DNA of 64,000 bases from a virus, in IMG/VR virus record IMGVR_UViG_3300010883_000011, positions 21,773 to 85,772 of that record. One strand, written 5' to 3'. A model generated the notes under the pieces. The model did not search any database. It worked only from the letters and a program-made list of their open reading frames with translations, and was not told the DNA's origin. This document shows, in pieces, positions 45,898 through 53,627 of this stretch (its first letter is position 1; each line of letters starts with the position of its first letter). The position numbers were made by a program, and so were the translations under genes.

Positions 45898-46560
45898 GTG
45901 GCTTCAAAGTTCCTGGTCACCGGGACCGGGAGGTCCGGTACATCGCTGGTGATGCAGTTACTGACCGCTTGCGGTGCGGATACGGGGTACGCGGGTCCGT
46001 TCAAGACTTGGTACATGCCGAACATGGGAGGCATGGATCGGGATCTGCATACAAAGATGACGCCCGAAGAAGTCGCAGAGCTTCCGTCTGTCGTCAAAGA
46101 CCCACGCGCTTGTAGACGTTTACCGCACCTATTGGCGAACGGGATCTATAAACCAGACCACGTCATTGTCTGCGTCAGAGACATCCGTGAAGCCACCTTG
46201 TCCTTCATGAGCGCCAACAACATCTGGTACCCGGATGACCCGGATGACCCGGACAGCTTTCGTATGGGGAGCGTGGAGGGTGTGGGGCTGCAAAATCCTT
46301 ATACGCACATATCCGACTGGCTGCGTCAGGTTCTTGGGTCTTTGTTGGAAACGCTTGTGGTACATGACATCCCGTTCACAACCGTTGCCTTCCCTCGTTT
46401 CGTTTCCGAACCCGACTACCTGGAGAGGAGACTGTATGAGAGCGGTGTCTTCGATGCCGATGATGGCCTGTCCTACTTCTGCCCTGTCCAGACATTCCGT
46501 AAGACCTTCTCCGTCTACGCGAACACCGACAACGTAAATCTGTGGACAGATGAAAAATGA
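45898..46560 (+). CDS. sulfotransferase-like P-loop protein
   Basis: 220 residues, GTG start 6 bases after GGAGG. FLVTGTGRSGTSLVMQLL is the sulfotransferase 5'-phosphosulfate loop (a modified P-loop). VVKDPRACRRLPHLL and VIVCVRDIREATLSFM match the 3'-phosphate-binding strand and its Arg-x7-Ser type helix. Such enzymes add sulfate from PAPS to a hydroxyl or amine. The substrate is unknown; small molecule, glycan or virion component are possible. It is coupled by ATGA to a DNA methyltransferase. Confidence 0.7.
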   Translation: MASKFLVTGTGRSGTSLVMQLLTACGADTGYAGPFKTWYMPNMGGMDRDLHTKMTPEEVAELPSVVKDPRACRRLPHLLANGIYKPDHVIVCVRDIREATLSFMSANNIWYPDDPDDPDSFRMGSVEGVGLQNPYTHISDWLRQVLGSLLETLVVHDIPFTTVAFPRFVSEPDYLERRLYESGVFDADDGLSYFCPVQTFRKTFSVYANTDNVNLWTDEK

Positions 46561-48110
46561 GTAAGCGTTGGATGCTAAGACACGGCGACTGTGTAGCGGT
46601 GATGAAGCGACTGCCAGCAAATACAGTTGACGCCATCGTCTGTGACCCCCCCTATGGCCTCGCCTTCATGGGAAAGGAATTTGATTCTCTCGGGGACAGC
46701 AAGGCACAGCAGGCTTGGCACCTACGCTGGGCACGGGAGGCATTCCGAGTATTGAAACCAGGAGGAATGCTTCTGGCCTACGGTGGCACGCGCACCTACC
46801 ACCGCCTTGCCTGCGCCATTGAGGACGCTGGCTTTGAGATCCGGGACAGCATCTCCGTGCATGGATGGTCGTTTAGCCATCTGGACTGGACCTATGGTGA
46901 GGGGTTTCCCAAATCATTATCTGTTAGCAAGTCCATTGATAAACGTCTTGGGAAGAAGCGTCGTGTTGTCGGGAGCAAGCGTCTCGCTGGCAATGCGGCC
47001 ATGCCCATCTCCGATAAGGGCGGCACCTATGGGGTTGGAGTAGGCACGGCTCCAGCCAAGGACGTTCCAATCACGGTAGCCGGCTCCAAGGAAGCTGCTG
47101 CCTGGGAGGGGTGGGGCTCGCAGTTGAAACCAAGTCATGAGCCGATTTGTATGGCTCGCAAGCCGCTTGAGGGAAGCGTGGTTGACACCGTACTCAAGCA
47201 CGGCACCGGCGCGATCAACATCGATGCCTGCCGGGTACCGCACACTGGCGATGTGGACATGGACGCCGTCCAACGCCAGCAGACAGATGCCGCCATCGAC
47301 TTTGGTGGAGCAAGCGCGGGGGATGTTCTCCCTATGTATAAGCCTGGGGGTAGGTGGCCTGCGAACACGCTCATGATTCATCATCCGAATTGTACCGTGG
47401 TCGGGCTACAGCATTTCAGAACAGGCGCACCACAAGAAACCTTCGGCCCTGGCAACGCCAACGAGGTCTTTGGAGAGTTTGCAGAGGGGTTCAATCAGGC
47501 GTCACGGTACGGCGACGACAATGGCCTTGAGGCGTCCCCTGTGTGGGACTGCGTGGATGGATGCCCAATTCGGTCCATGGACGAGCAGACTGGCGTTTTG
47601 AACGGTCGTGGCAACACTAAGCCGAGCAGTGGCGGCGGCGGGATGTATGGTCACGGCAAGATCGATGTTGATTGGGGCGCGAGTGAATCGGGTGGAGCTT
47701 CCAGGTTCTTCAATCAGTTTCAGTATGAACCCGGTGAGGTTCCGTTTCTTTACCATTCGAAAGCCAGCAGAAAGGAGAGGGAGGATGGCTGCAAGGGCGT
47801 GAATCCATTGTCCGGGTCCGGGGTTGGTGGTTCAGAAGCCAGTGGCAAGGTTCACAACAACCATCCAACCGTGAAGCCGATTGGCCTGATGAAGTGGTGC
47901 GTGGACCTTTGCGTAGGGGGGAGGAGGGGAGCGTTCATCGTTGATCCGTTTGCCGGGAGCGGGACAACCGGAATCGCAGCCCTACGATCCGGGGTCCGGG
48001 TTCTCCTGATAGAAAAGGATGCCCATTATTGCGACATCATCCGACGCCGAATGGAACACGAAGAAGATCAGCAGCTACAAAAGAAAAAGAAAAGAGGACT
48101 TGACTCGTAA
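46557..48110 (+). CDS. DNA methyltransferase (N4/N6, DPPY type)
   Basis: 517 residues. Motif IV is DAIVCDPPYGLAFMGKEF near residues 25-42. FRVLKPGGMLLAYGGTRT is next. Motif I lies near the C-terminus: FIVDPFAGSGTTGIAALRSGVRVLLIEKD, preceded by HNNHPTVKPIGLMKWCV. This beta-class order matches N4-cytosine or N6-adenine methylases. The middle 250 residues, rich in Gly and His, probably recognise DNA. No restriction partner is present, so it is an orphan. Its stop codon lies inside a downstream promoter-operator. Confidence 0.9.
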   Translation: MSKRWMLRHGDCVAVMKRLPANTVDAIVCDPPYGLAFMGKEFDSLGDSKAQQAWHLRWAREAFRVLKPGGMLLAYGGTRTYHRLACAIEDAGFEIRDSISVHGWSFSHLDWTYGEGFPKSLSVSKSIDKRLGKKRRVVGSKRLAGNAAMPISDKGGTYGVGVGTAPAKDVPITVAGSKEAAAWEGWGSQLKPSHEPICMARKPLEGSVVDTVLKHGTGAINIDACRVPHTGDVDMDAVQRQQTDAAIDFGGASAGDVLPMYKPGGRWPANTLMIHHPNCTVVGLQHFRTGAPQETFGPGNANEVFGEFAEGFNQASRYGDDNGLEASPVWDCVDGCPIRSMDEQTGVLNGRGNTKPSSGGGGMYGHGKIDVDWGASESGGASRFFNQFQYEPGEVPFLYHSKASRKEREDGCKGVNPLSGSGVGGSEASGKVHNNHPTVKPIGLMKWCVDLCVGGRRGAFIVDPFAGSGTTGIAALRSGVRVLLIEKDAHYCDIIRRRMEHEEDQQLQKKKKRGLDS

Positions 48111-48128
48111 CCCTCCATAGGTTACTAT
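48100..48128 (+). promoter_or_regulatory. promoter-operator P1 (TAAC-N9-GTTA)
   Basis: TTGACT at 48100-48105, 17-base spacer, TACTAT at 48123-48128. The dyad TAAC (48108-48111) N9 GTTA (48121-48124) spans the spacer and the -10 box. The methylase stop TAA is the first half of the dyad. A CACCAACAGGGGAA leader precedes ATG 48170. Confidence 0.8.
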
Positions 48129-48169
48129 GTATATAGAAAACAGACCTCCACACCAACAGGGGAAATGCA

Positions 48170-48586
48170 ATGTCGCAAACAAGGAAACGATTGACACCGC
48201 GAGAGATTGTGGCGATTTCGAAGGCGCTGGATACCAAGCAAGTTTCAGCAGCCAGGGGTAAGCTCGACGAGAACCGCACTTACCAAGGCTCGGTTACTGT
48301 CACCGTCGACTACTCGCTTGCCGTGGGGGAGGGGTATACCCAGGAGAGGTTGGCGAAGGGTGTTGACCCGTGGGCCATCATCCACGTTCTACAAGAGAAG
48401 CTGAAAGAGGTTCAGCCGAACCACAGCACCCGCCGAACCATCAACAACGCACAACGGGTAGCTGCTAAAGCCCCGAAAGATGTCAAGCAGACTCGGAACG
48501 ACTTTCAGTCTGCCATGACCAGGGAAAACCTGACCGTCAACGTCAGCGCCCCGGCAAGCTGTAGCGCGGAGTTGACCAAGGTATGA
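48170..48586 (+). CDS. hypothetical protein, first gene behind operator P1
   Basis: 138 residues. Basic and helical at the N-terminus (RKRLTPREIVAISKALDTKQ), with a beta segment (SVTVTVDYSLAVGEG) and a Lys/Arg-rich C-terminal half. It may bind nucleic acid. It is the earliest member of the TAAC-N9-GTTA regulon in map order and is coupled by ATGA to the next gene. Confidence 0.6.
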   Translation: MSQTRKRLTPREIVAISKALDTKQVSAARGKLDENRTYQGSVTVTVDYSLAVGEGYTQERLAKGVDPWAIIHVLQEKLKEVQPNHSTRRTINNAQRVAAKAPKDVKQTRNDFQSAMTRENLTVNVSAPASCSAELTKV

Positions 48587-48801
48587 AACCCGAACACGCT
48601 CATCAGATTGTCCAGTGGCTATCAGAGAATAGAATCCACGCGTATGTCTACCATGACTACAGTGGACGCGGCATGTATGGACGCACCACGGCTGGGGTGG
48701 TGACCCACAACGTCACCGACGTTTTCGAAGCGAAGGGAGCGTTGAAGATTCACGACGACTTCGCACGCGACAGCATGGGGCTTGACGCCATTGTCTACTG
48801 A
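48583..48801 (+). CDS. hypothetical small protein
   Basis: 72 residues, ATGA-coupled. His- and Tyr-rich (AYVYHDYSGRGMYGR), with an alpha/beta pattern. No family known. Probably expressed from P1. Confidence 0.5.
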   Translation: MKPEHAHQIVQWLSENRIHAYVYHDYSGRGMYGRTTAGVVTHNVTDVFEAKGALKIHDDFARDSMGLDAIVY

Positions 48802-48823
48802 ACAAAACACCGGCGGGTTGTCT

Positions 48824-49018
48824 ATGAAGCACAACCGCGTCTTCGTGAAGCTCGCGCTCAATCGGTGGGCCTTGCCGAACGGCATCAGCGAAGCCGCCGT
48901 CAAGGAATACATGGACGAGTTTGAGCACCAGGACGGCTATGAATGCTGGATAGGGTACTTCGACGATATGAACGGTATCATCGAAGACTTCAAGCTCTAC
49001 ATTGAGCATTCCGACTAA
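48824..49018 (+). CDS. hypothetical small acidic protein
   Basis: 64 residues from ATG 48824 (a TTG at 48782 would add 14). Helical, acidic, with two Trp and the end DFKLYIEHSD. Third gene of the P1 unit. A G-tract follows the stop directly. No family known. Confidence 0.45.
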   Translation: MKHNRVFVKLALNRWALPNGISEAAVKEYMDEFEHQDGYECWIGYFDDMNGIIEDFKLYIEHSD

Positions 49019-49116
49019 GGGGGGAGAGGGGGGTGCAAGATATGGTGCGCCTGCCTACTCGACATGGCACCTGATTCCGCTATTATCAAGGTGACGTGTC
49101 TGCGCGGGAGAGCATT

Positions 49117-49422
49117 ATGTCGTTCGAATTTACGGCTGCCCACCTCGGCAAACTTGCCTCTTGGGGTCTTCCTATGGTCTTTGTCGCGGGTGGTCTTTAC
49201 ATCACTCTTGAGGCACTCGCCCATGACGTTGACAAGATCTCGGCACGCCAGGAAACGCATTTAGATCTGGAGGGGCACCCGGTATCACAGGTGCGAATCG
49301 AAGACTTGTCGACTCAACAGACAGACCTGATGCTTGAACAACGAGGAATGCGGGAAGATCTCGCAGAGCAGGCGGTGAACATTGCTGCCATTTGTCAAGC
49401 AACGGGAGCAAGCTGCCGTTGA
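49117..49422 (+). CDS. single-pass membrane protein with coiled coil
   Basis: 101 residues; ATG 49117 follows GGGAGAG. Residues 13-30 form the membrane segment (ASWGLPMVFVAGGLYITL). Residues 50-90 form a coiled coil (STQQTDLMLEQRGMREDLAEQ), and two Cys lie near the end. First of four consecutive genes with this architecture. Role unknown; spanin-like or signalling functions are possible. Confidence 0.5.
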   Translation: MSFEFTAAHLGKLASWGLPMVFVAGGLYITLEALAHDVDKISARQETHLDLEGHPVSQVRIEDLSTQQTDLMLEQRGMREDLAEQAVNIAAICQATGASCR

Positions 49423-49442
49423 GCAGGGAGGGGGGGGGATCT

Positions 49443-49796
49443 ATGGGCGATGGGTACATAGATCAACTGTTAGACTTGGGTGCGCTCGGGCTCTTTGCTA
49501 CGTTTCTGATTTGGCAGTTTATCAAGATGCAAGACCGTCTTGATAAGTTAGTCCAAGACTTCCAAGAGCAGATCCGTGAGATCGACTCGACGTATGAACG
49601 CCGCGTAGAGACTATGCGTGAGCGATACGACATTGTCATTCAGAAGTACGACGGTGAGAGGCGGCTGCTGTCTGAACGTCTTGGGCATTCGGTAGAAGAT
49701 AGCCATGATAAATTGGATCGAGCGTTAGCTAAACTGGACGAAGGCTTACGCGAGATGCGTGCCCACTATAGACGGGGGGAGGGGGTAGACAAATGA
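49443..49796 (+). CDS. single-pass membrane protein with long coiled coil
   Basis: 117 residues; a G-tract ribosome site directly precedes ATG 49443. Residues 11-26 span the membrane (LGALGLFATFLIWQFI). The rest is a charged coiled coil of about 85 residues. ATGA-coupled to the next gene. Resembles inner-membrane spanins in layout only. Confidence 0.5.
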   Translation: MGDGYIDQLLDLGALGLFATFLIWQFIKMQDRLDKLVQDFQEQIREIDSTYERRVETMRERYDIVIQKYDGERRLLSERLGHSVEDSHDKLDRALAKLDEGLREMRAHYRRGEGVDK

Positions 49797-50041
49797 AAAC
49801 GGATCCGAAGACTATATTGATCGGTGCGTTTCTGTTGGCTGCAACCGGGGCGGGGGGGTCCATGATCGGACTCACAGTGGAGCCACAGGAAACCACTGAA
49901 ATGCGTGTTAGCAACGCTATGCTTGAAACACGGAACGAGTCTCTACAAGAACAGGTTGACAGGTTGGAGGCTCGCGTAGATGTCCTGGACGGAATCGTGA
50001 AGGAATGCCAGTCAATCATCATGGCGAACCAGTCGCCGTAG
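49793..50041 (+). CDS. membrane-anchored coiled-coil protein
   Basis: 82 residues. A Gly/Ala-rich membrane segment (residues 8-27) and a coiled coil (LETRNESLQEQVDRLEARVDVLDGIV). Coupled to its neighbours; probably forms a complex with them, by inference from shared architecture. Confidence 0.5.
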   Translation: MKTDPKTILIGAFLLAATGAGGSMIGLTVEPQETTEMRVSNAMLETRNESLQEQVDRLEARVDVLDGIVKECQSIIMANQSP

Positions 50042-50049
50042 GAGAAACA

Positions 50050-50319
50050 ATGAAACGATTTACGGTTGCGTGTTTGCTTATTTGCGCGTTTGCGTATGGC
50101 CACATCGGGGGGGAGGGGGTAGCGGAGGCACAAGAGCCGTCCCTCCGAGAGCAGCTACAGGCGTGCCAGGATGAACTGCGTACCGCGAGGTCTGCGATTG
50201 AACGCATCGAGAACCCGGACGTGTTGATTCAAGCGGAGCGTATTCAGAACCTGGAACAGATGATTCAGGACGCTTATGCGACGCCGCCCGAGACACCCCC
50301 ACCCTCTTCTGACGATTAG
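50050..50319 (+). CDS. secreted coiled-coil protein
   Basis: 89 residues; AGGAG lies upstream of ATG 50050. A signal peptide (RFTVACLLICAFAYG, cleavage likely after AEA near residue 28) and a short coiled coil with one Cys. The Cys and periplasmic placement would suit an outer partner of the preceding membrane proteins. Confidence 0.5.
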   Translation: MKRFTVACLLICAFAYGHIGGEGVAEAQEPSLREQLQACQDELRTARSAIERIENPDVLIQAERIQNLEQMIQDAYATPPETPPPSSDD

Positions 50320-50438
50320 AAACAGCGGCTACAAAAGGCATACCCAGGGGGGAGGGGTATGCAGATGGTCGTCCACCTCGCCGTCCGCTATAACGGTGGT
50401 GAGGGCTCCTCAATCGTTGTGCCCCCGGAGGGCTACCC

Positions 50439-50918
50439 GTGTCCGATACCCCCACCCCCCTTCCGCACTCTGGAAACGCATCCCAAAAAAACGAAGGGGG
50501 GGGGAGGGGGGGGCACGCCCTGGACGCCACCCTCACGTCCTCCCGTGTGTGTGGTTCGTGTACGGCATGTTGCACGGTGCTGAAAGTCGACGAGATTGCC
50601 AAGGAAGAATACCAGCCGTGCGTTCACCTCAAGGCCGATTGTACCGGTTGCTCGATCTATGGTACGCGGTACGAGATATGCCGTGTGTATAAGTGCGCTT
50701 GGTTGCTCGGTGCCTGGGAAGAATCCGACCGACCGGACAAGCGAGGCGTTCTCACGCAAGAGCAGGTCGTGAACGGTGAGTGGACTGGTGCCATCGAATT
50801 CGTAGAAGTTGTCCACGGCAAGCTGGCGTCACCAGCGGTTCGAGCCATGATCGATGCGGTGAGCGGGAGCGGCTACAAGGCTATTCTAAAGGCTCGACGC
50901 TTCGTCAGCCGGGACTGA
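50439..50918 (+). CDS. Cys-rich YkgJ-like metal-cluster protein
   Basis: 159 residues, GTG start after GGAGGG. CGSCTACC near residues 38-45, then C61, CTGC (68-71) and two more Cys form the YkgJ/Fe-S-like pattern. The remainder is helical. Function of the family is unknown. Two homopolymers (seven A, then nine and eight G) lie in residues 17-27, so the N-terminus may be mis-framed or variable. A frame starting at ATG 50359 would join it by a frameshift there. Confidence 0.55.
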   Translation: MSDTPTPLPHSGNASQKNEGGGRGGHALDATLTSSRVCGSCTACCTVLKVDEIAKEEYQPCVHLKADCTGCSIYGTRYEICRVYKCAWLLGAWEESDRPDKRGVLTQEQVVNGEWTGAIEFVEVVHGKLASPAVRAMIDAVSGSGYKAILKARRFVSRD

Positions 50919-51507
50919 CACCGGATTCCAGGCCGCAGGGGCTTGTGGCGGCACCCAGGGGGTTTGCATCGGGTGTTCTTGGGAATCATGCCACGCCTTT
51001 CGCCGGGGGAATCCAAATCTCGTTCGTCCCGGAAACGCTTGTGCCGGGGTGCCTCGGGGCGGTTTCCGAATCTCGTTCGTGCGCGATCCGAATCTCGTTC
51101 GGAAAACGCTCGATTGAATTTCCTTGCGATGAAGACCACTTTTGATTCCCAGGGAAATGCGCCAGAAGTGAGAGCGAGCGAGCGTCGCGCATTCTTTGAG
51201 CGGTTGCGTCGTCTTCTTGAGCCAGCGCGTTTTCTTCGTTTGCGAAGCGCACTCTGGCCGAAACGCTCGATTGAATTTTGCTGGGTTCACTACCGGTTTT
51301 GCCCCGGGGGGGAAATGCGTTTCACTACCGGGTTTTTTCCTCTCGAATCGTTCGAGCGCAGCGGTCGCCGTGTCAAGAGCGCGTATCAGAAAGTTGCACA
51401 TCGCTCGCACCTCTCGACGCTTTCGAAGGGGCGTCTCGCCGTGTCAAGGGCGCACAAAACGCTCGAAAGCGGATGAGGGTGGATGGCGACCCGTCAAGAC
51501 CCGCGAG

Positions 51508-51872
51508 CGACTCCCATTTTCCGAGCGCATTGGCAAGGACTTTTCTGCGCCGCGCTTGCTTTTTTACAATCCGTCCACCTCGCCGAATCAGCAGCTACGA
51601 GCCGCGAGGCGACTCCCATTTCCGACGCGCATTGGCAAGGACTATTCTGCGCGAATCGAATCTTTTACATCTGGTAAAAAACCCAAGGCATCCCTCCCTA
51701 CGGGTATTATAACACGCTCAGTGTTAGAAAGGCAAGCGGCGCTCAAAAAGAAAAGCGATTTATTTTGCCGTCCACCTCGCAGAATCAGCAGCTACGAGAG
51801 CCGCGGCGACTCCCATTTTCCATGCGCGTTGGCAAGGATTTTTCTGCGCGATTCGATCTTTTTACATCTGGC
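51508..51872 (+). repeat. three-copy direct repeat of about 70 bases
   Basis: Units begin at 51508, 51610 and 51807. They share CGACTCCCATTTTCC, GCGC-TTGGCAAGGA, TTTCTGCGCGA and ACATCTGG in order. Two copies are followed by GTCCACCTCGC and AATCAGCAGCTACGAG. Confidence 0.65.
51706..51735 (-). promoter_or_regulatory. leftward promoter-operator R1
   Basis: Minus-strand TTGCCT (51735-51730), 18-base spacer, TATAAT (51711-51706). The dyad TAAC 51710-51713, N9, GTTA 51723-51726 is intact. No gene follows leftward. Confidence 0.6.
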
Positions 51873-51894
51873 CGAAATCGCAAAGCGTCACCAG

Positions 51895-51924
51895 ACGATA
51901 ACATGCCTCCGGTTAGAAAGTCAA
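51895..51924 (-). promoter_or_regulatory. leftward promoter-operator R2
   Basis: Minus-strand TTGACT (51924-51919), 18-base spacer, TATCGT. Dyad TAAC 51899-51902, GTTA 51912-51915. The expected transcript starts in GGTGACGC, as in R3-R5. Confidence 0.6.
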
Positions 51925-52091
51925 TCGCTGATTGAAAATAAAAGCGATTTCTTTTCCCGTCCACCTCGCAGAATCCGGTTAGCAGCTCCCTTCGGGTCGA
52001 CGCGAATCAGCAGCTCCGAAATCGCGCCAAGCGACCAGAATCGCAGGACAAAGGGGGACGCAGAAAAAAGATCTTTTCTTTTCGAAAAGGG

Positions 52092-52119
52092 TAGACACTA
52101 ACCCTGTCTGTGTTATTAT
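52092..52119 (+). promoter_or_regulatory. promoter-operator P2
   Basis: TAGACA 52092-52097, 16-base spacer, TATTAT 52114-52119. Dyad TAAC 52099-52102, GTTA 52112-52115. The start site is expected at or next to ATG 52126. Confidence 0.75.
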
Positions 52120-52125
52120 GTATAC

Positions 52126-52509
52126 ATGGAAGCAAGGAACACCAACCGAATCGAAGCCGCAAACACCGCAACCGCAGTGCTTTGCTACCGCCCCGAAAAC
52201 AAGAACTTTGACGCGGACAACATTATCTCCGTGGCAATCGAAGTCAGTTCTGATTGGAGCCTCTCCGAAATCCTCGCCACTGCAATCGCAAACGTCGCAG
52301 TCCCGAAGGGCTCGGCTCGCAGCGGTGTCTTCCAGGTTCAGACCGTCGAAGGCATTTTCGCACATGTCAACGAGCGAAAGATTGACCTCTCGTCCGACCG
52401 CAAGGCAGCGAAGGTTCTGTTTGCATCTTGGGCCGCCATGGCCGCTTTCGAAAACGCCAACCCCCTCTCCGAAGTCGACGCTTTCGATGCAGTCGCAAAG
52501 GCTCTCTAA
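52126..52509 (+). CDS. hypothetical cassette protein, possibly leaderless
   Basis: 127 residues. The ATG lies only 7 bases after the -10 box of P2, so the mRNA would start at the codon itself with no ribosome site, unlike every other cassette. Alpha/beta sequence with SVAIEVSSDWSLSEILATAIANVAVP and a helical C-terminus. No family known. Codon use strongly favours C-ending codons, as across the array. Confidence 0.55.
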   Translation: MEARNTNRIEAANTATAVLCYRPENKNFDADNIISVAIEVSSDWSLSEILATAIANVAVPKGSARSGVFQVQTVEGIFAHVNERKIDLSSDRKAAKVLFASWAAMAAFENANPLSEVDAFDAVAKAL

Positions 52510-52510
52510 A

Positions 52511-52690
52511 ATGGCCGACCGAATCCATCCCGCAGTCATCGAGCAAGCCCGACGCGACCGCGAGGCCGACCGCTTCGAACGCAGTCAAATCCCGCTGCAC
52601 CGCCCGCCGCCACCGCCGCCCGCTTTTGACCCGAAGCCGCAGTCCGAAAATCGGCAGCGCGGATCGGTCATCGTTGACCTTTCAATCTAA
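52511..52690 (+). CDS. hypothetical small proline-rich protein
   Basis: 59 residues, starting one base after the previous stop. A basic helix (residues 8-25), then a polyproline stretch of six Pro, then a short hydrophobic strand at the end. Unknown function. Confidence 0.5.
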   Translation: MADRIHPAVIEQARRDREADRFERSQIPLHRPPPPPPAFDPKPQSENRQRGSVIVDLSI

Positions 52691-52710
52691 CCCCAACACC
52701 AAGGCATCCC

Positions 52711-52866
52711 ATGCACCCCAACACGCACAACCGCTCTTCCAGAATCGAAGATCTGCTGCTCGACGAAGTCAACTCCCCGCTCTACCTCGGCTTCTTCAGC
52801 GCACTCACAATCGCGTATCTCGGCGGCTGGGGCTCGGTGCTGTTGCAGGTCATCGCGCTCGCGTAA
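52711..52866 (+). CDS. 51-residue single-pass membrane protein
   Basis: ATG 52711 has the cassette leader ACACCAAGGC. Residues 20-51 are hydrophobic (LGFFSALTIAYLGGWGSVLL), behind a charged N-terminus. It ends CGCGTAAGCG, like two other micro-genes of the array. Confidence 0.55.
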   Translation: MHPNTHNRSSRIEDLLLDEVNSPLYLGFFSALTIAYLGGWGSVLLQVIALA

Positions 52867-52950
52867 GCGAAAATCCAAGATTTACTCCAAGCCCCTGGGC
52901 ATGGGCTTCAACCAAACTGCCCGCCCCACCAACACCAAAAGGTGACTCCC

Positions 52951-53157
52951 ATGGTTTTGATTCGAAATCAAGTAGAATTTGCGATGCACGCAAAAGTCCA
53001 CGTTGAAGCATTCAACGCGGGTCGCACCGACGCCACGCGCTTTGTCGAAGCCGTCGCTGGTGACTGCGCCGCGCTTGTCGCGTTTCAGAATTTGTCCGAG
53101 CCTGACAAGCTCGCGCTGAATACGCTTTTCGGCGGTCCGCCGATTCTGCTGAAGTAG
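52951..53157 (+). CDS. hypothetical cassette protein
   Basis: 68 residues from ATG 52951, 8 bases after AAGG. Helical, with FVEAVAGDCAALVAFQNL and the end GGPPILLK. No family known. Confidence 0.5.
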   Translation: MVLIRNQVEFAMHAKVHVEAFNAGRTDATRFVEAVAGDCAALVAFQNLSEPDKLALNTLFGGPPILLK

Positions 53158-53318
53158 AGTCGCGCATCGCTCGACCGCCACCGCACCCCGCGCAAGCGGG
53201 GCTGCTCGCGTTTTTGCGGGTCGCGTTTGGCGGCGTCCACCTCGCAGCAGCCCGGCAAAATCCGTCCACCTCGCCACGCCATCCGAGCGGGACCATGGCG
53301 GGCGCAAGGCGTCACCAG

Positions 53319-53348
53319 ATGATAACACGCCCGCTGTTAGAAAGTCAA
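53319..53348 (-). promoter_or_regulatory. leftward promoter-operator R3
   Basis: Minus-strand TTGACT (53348-53343), 18-base spacer, TATCAT. Dyad TAAC 53323-53326, GTTA 53336-53339. Transcript would begin GGTGACGCCTTGCG and soon reach two GCGAGGTGGAC copies. Confidence 0.6.
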
Positions 53349-53409
53349 TCCCCCAAAAAGATAAAAAGCGATTTCTTTTGCGACCGGCTTTGGAGCAAGG
53401 CGTCACCCT

Positions 53410-53439
53410 ACGATAACACGCCCGCCGTTAGAAAGTCAA
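53410..53439 (-). promoter_or_regulatory. leftward promoter-operator R4
   Basis: Minus-strand TTGACT, 18-base spacer, TATCGT. Dyad TAAC 53414-53417, GTTA 53427-53430. It lies 91 bases right of R3 and repeats its surroundings, including the A/T-rich block. Confidence 0.6.
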
Positions 53440-53536
53440 TCCCGGATTGAAAAGAAAAGAGATTTCTTTTTCGCTTGACACGCGACGCGCCGCCCCGAAT
53501 CAGCAGCTACAAATCGGCCCGTCCACCTCGCCGCCC

Positions 53537-53553
53537 TAACATAGAACGCGTTA
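53537..53553. promoter_or_regulatory. isolated operator dyad O7
   Basis: TAAC 53537-53540, N9, GTTA 53550-53553. No -10 box on either strand, although a TTGACC lies on the minus strand at the right distance for a -35. Likely a degenerate or accessory repressor site. Confidence 0.5.
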
Positions 53554-53627
53554 GCGGTCAAGGATTATTCTGCTCTTTAGCAGCTCCAGGGCTGAAAAAG
53601 AAAAATGCATTATTCGCAAAATAAGTG

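Larger units (their letters stand above)
49018..50514 (+). repeat. G-tract elements before small membrane genes
   Basis: GGGGGG-A-GGGG-type tracts recur at about 49018, 49426, 49775, 50108, 50346 and 50495, and again at 63904. Several also serve as ribosome-binding sites. They are long enough for slippage and for G-quadruplex formation. Confidence 0.6.
50919..52091. other. gene-free region with direct repeats and leftward promoters
   Basis: About 1.2 kb before the cassette array. It contains three copies of AATCTCGTTCG-like text near 51020-51090. A roughly 70-base repeat opening CGACTCCCATTTTCC lies at 51508, 51610 and 51807, followed in two copies by GTCCACCTCGC and AGCAGCTAC. Two leftward promoter-operators are also present. 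A long frame (51196-52101) is open but crosses these elements and resembles nothing, so it is not called. No tRNA seen. Confidence 0.6.

Noticed and set aside
50919-51500. tRNA or other structured RNA gene
   Set aside because: Short words recur, but no cloverleaf or T-loop pattern can be assembled.
51196-52101. A 301-codon rightward open frame
   Set aside because: It crosses direct repeats, two leftward promoter-operators and GTCCACCTCGC copies. The translation has no family pattern and is Arg/Ser-rich like out-of-frame reading.
52882-53406. Leftward 174-codon frame starting near the R4 transcript start
   Set aside because: The GTG coincides with the conserved transcript start of R2-R5, but R2's equivalent frame stops after 9 codons and the translations do not agree, so the conserved part is DNA or RNA, not protein.
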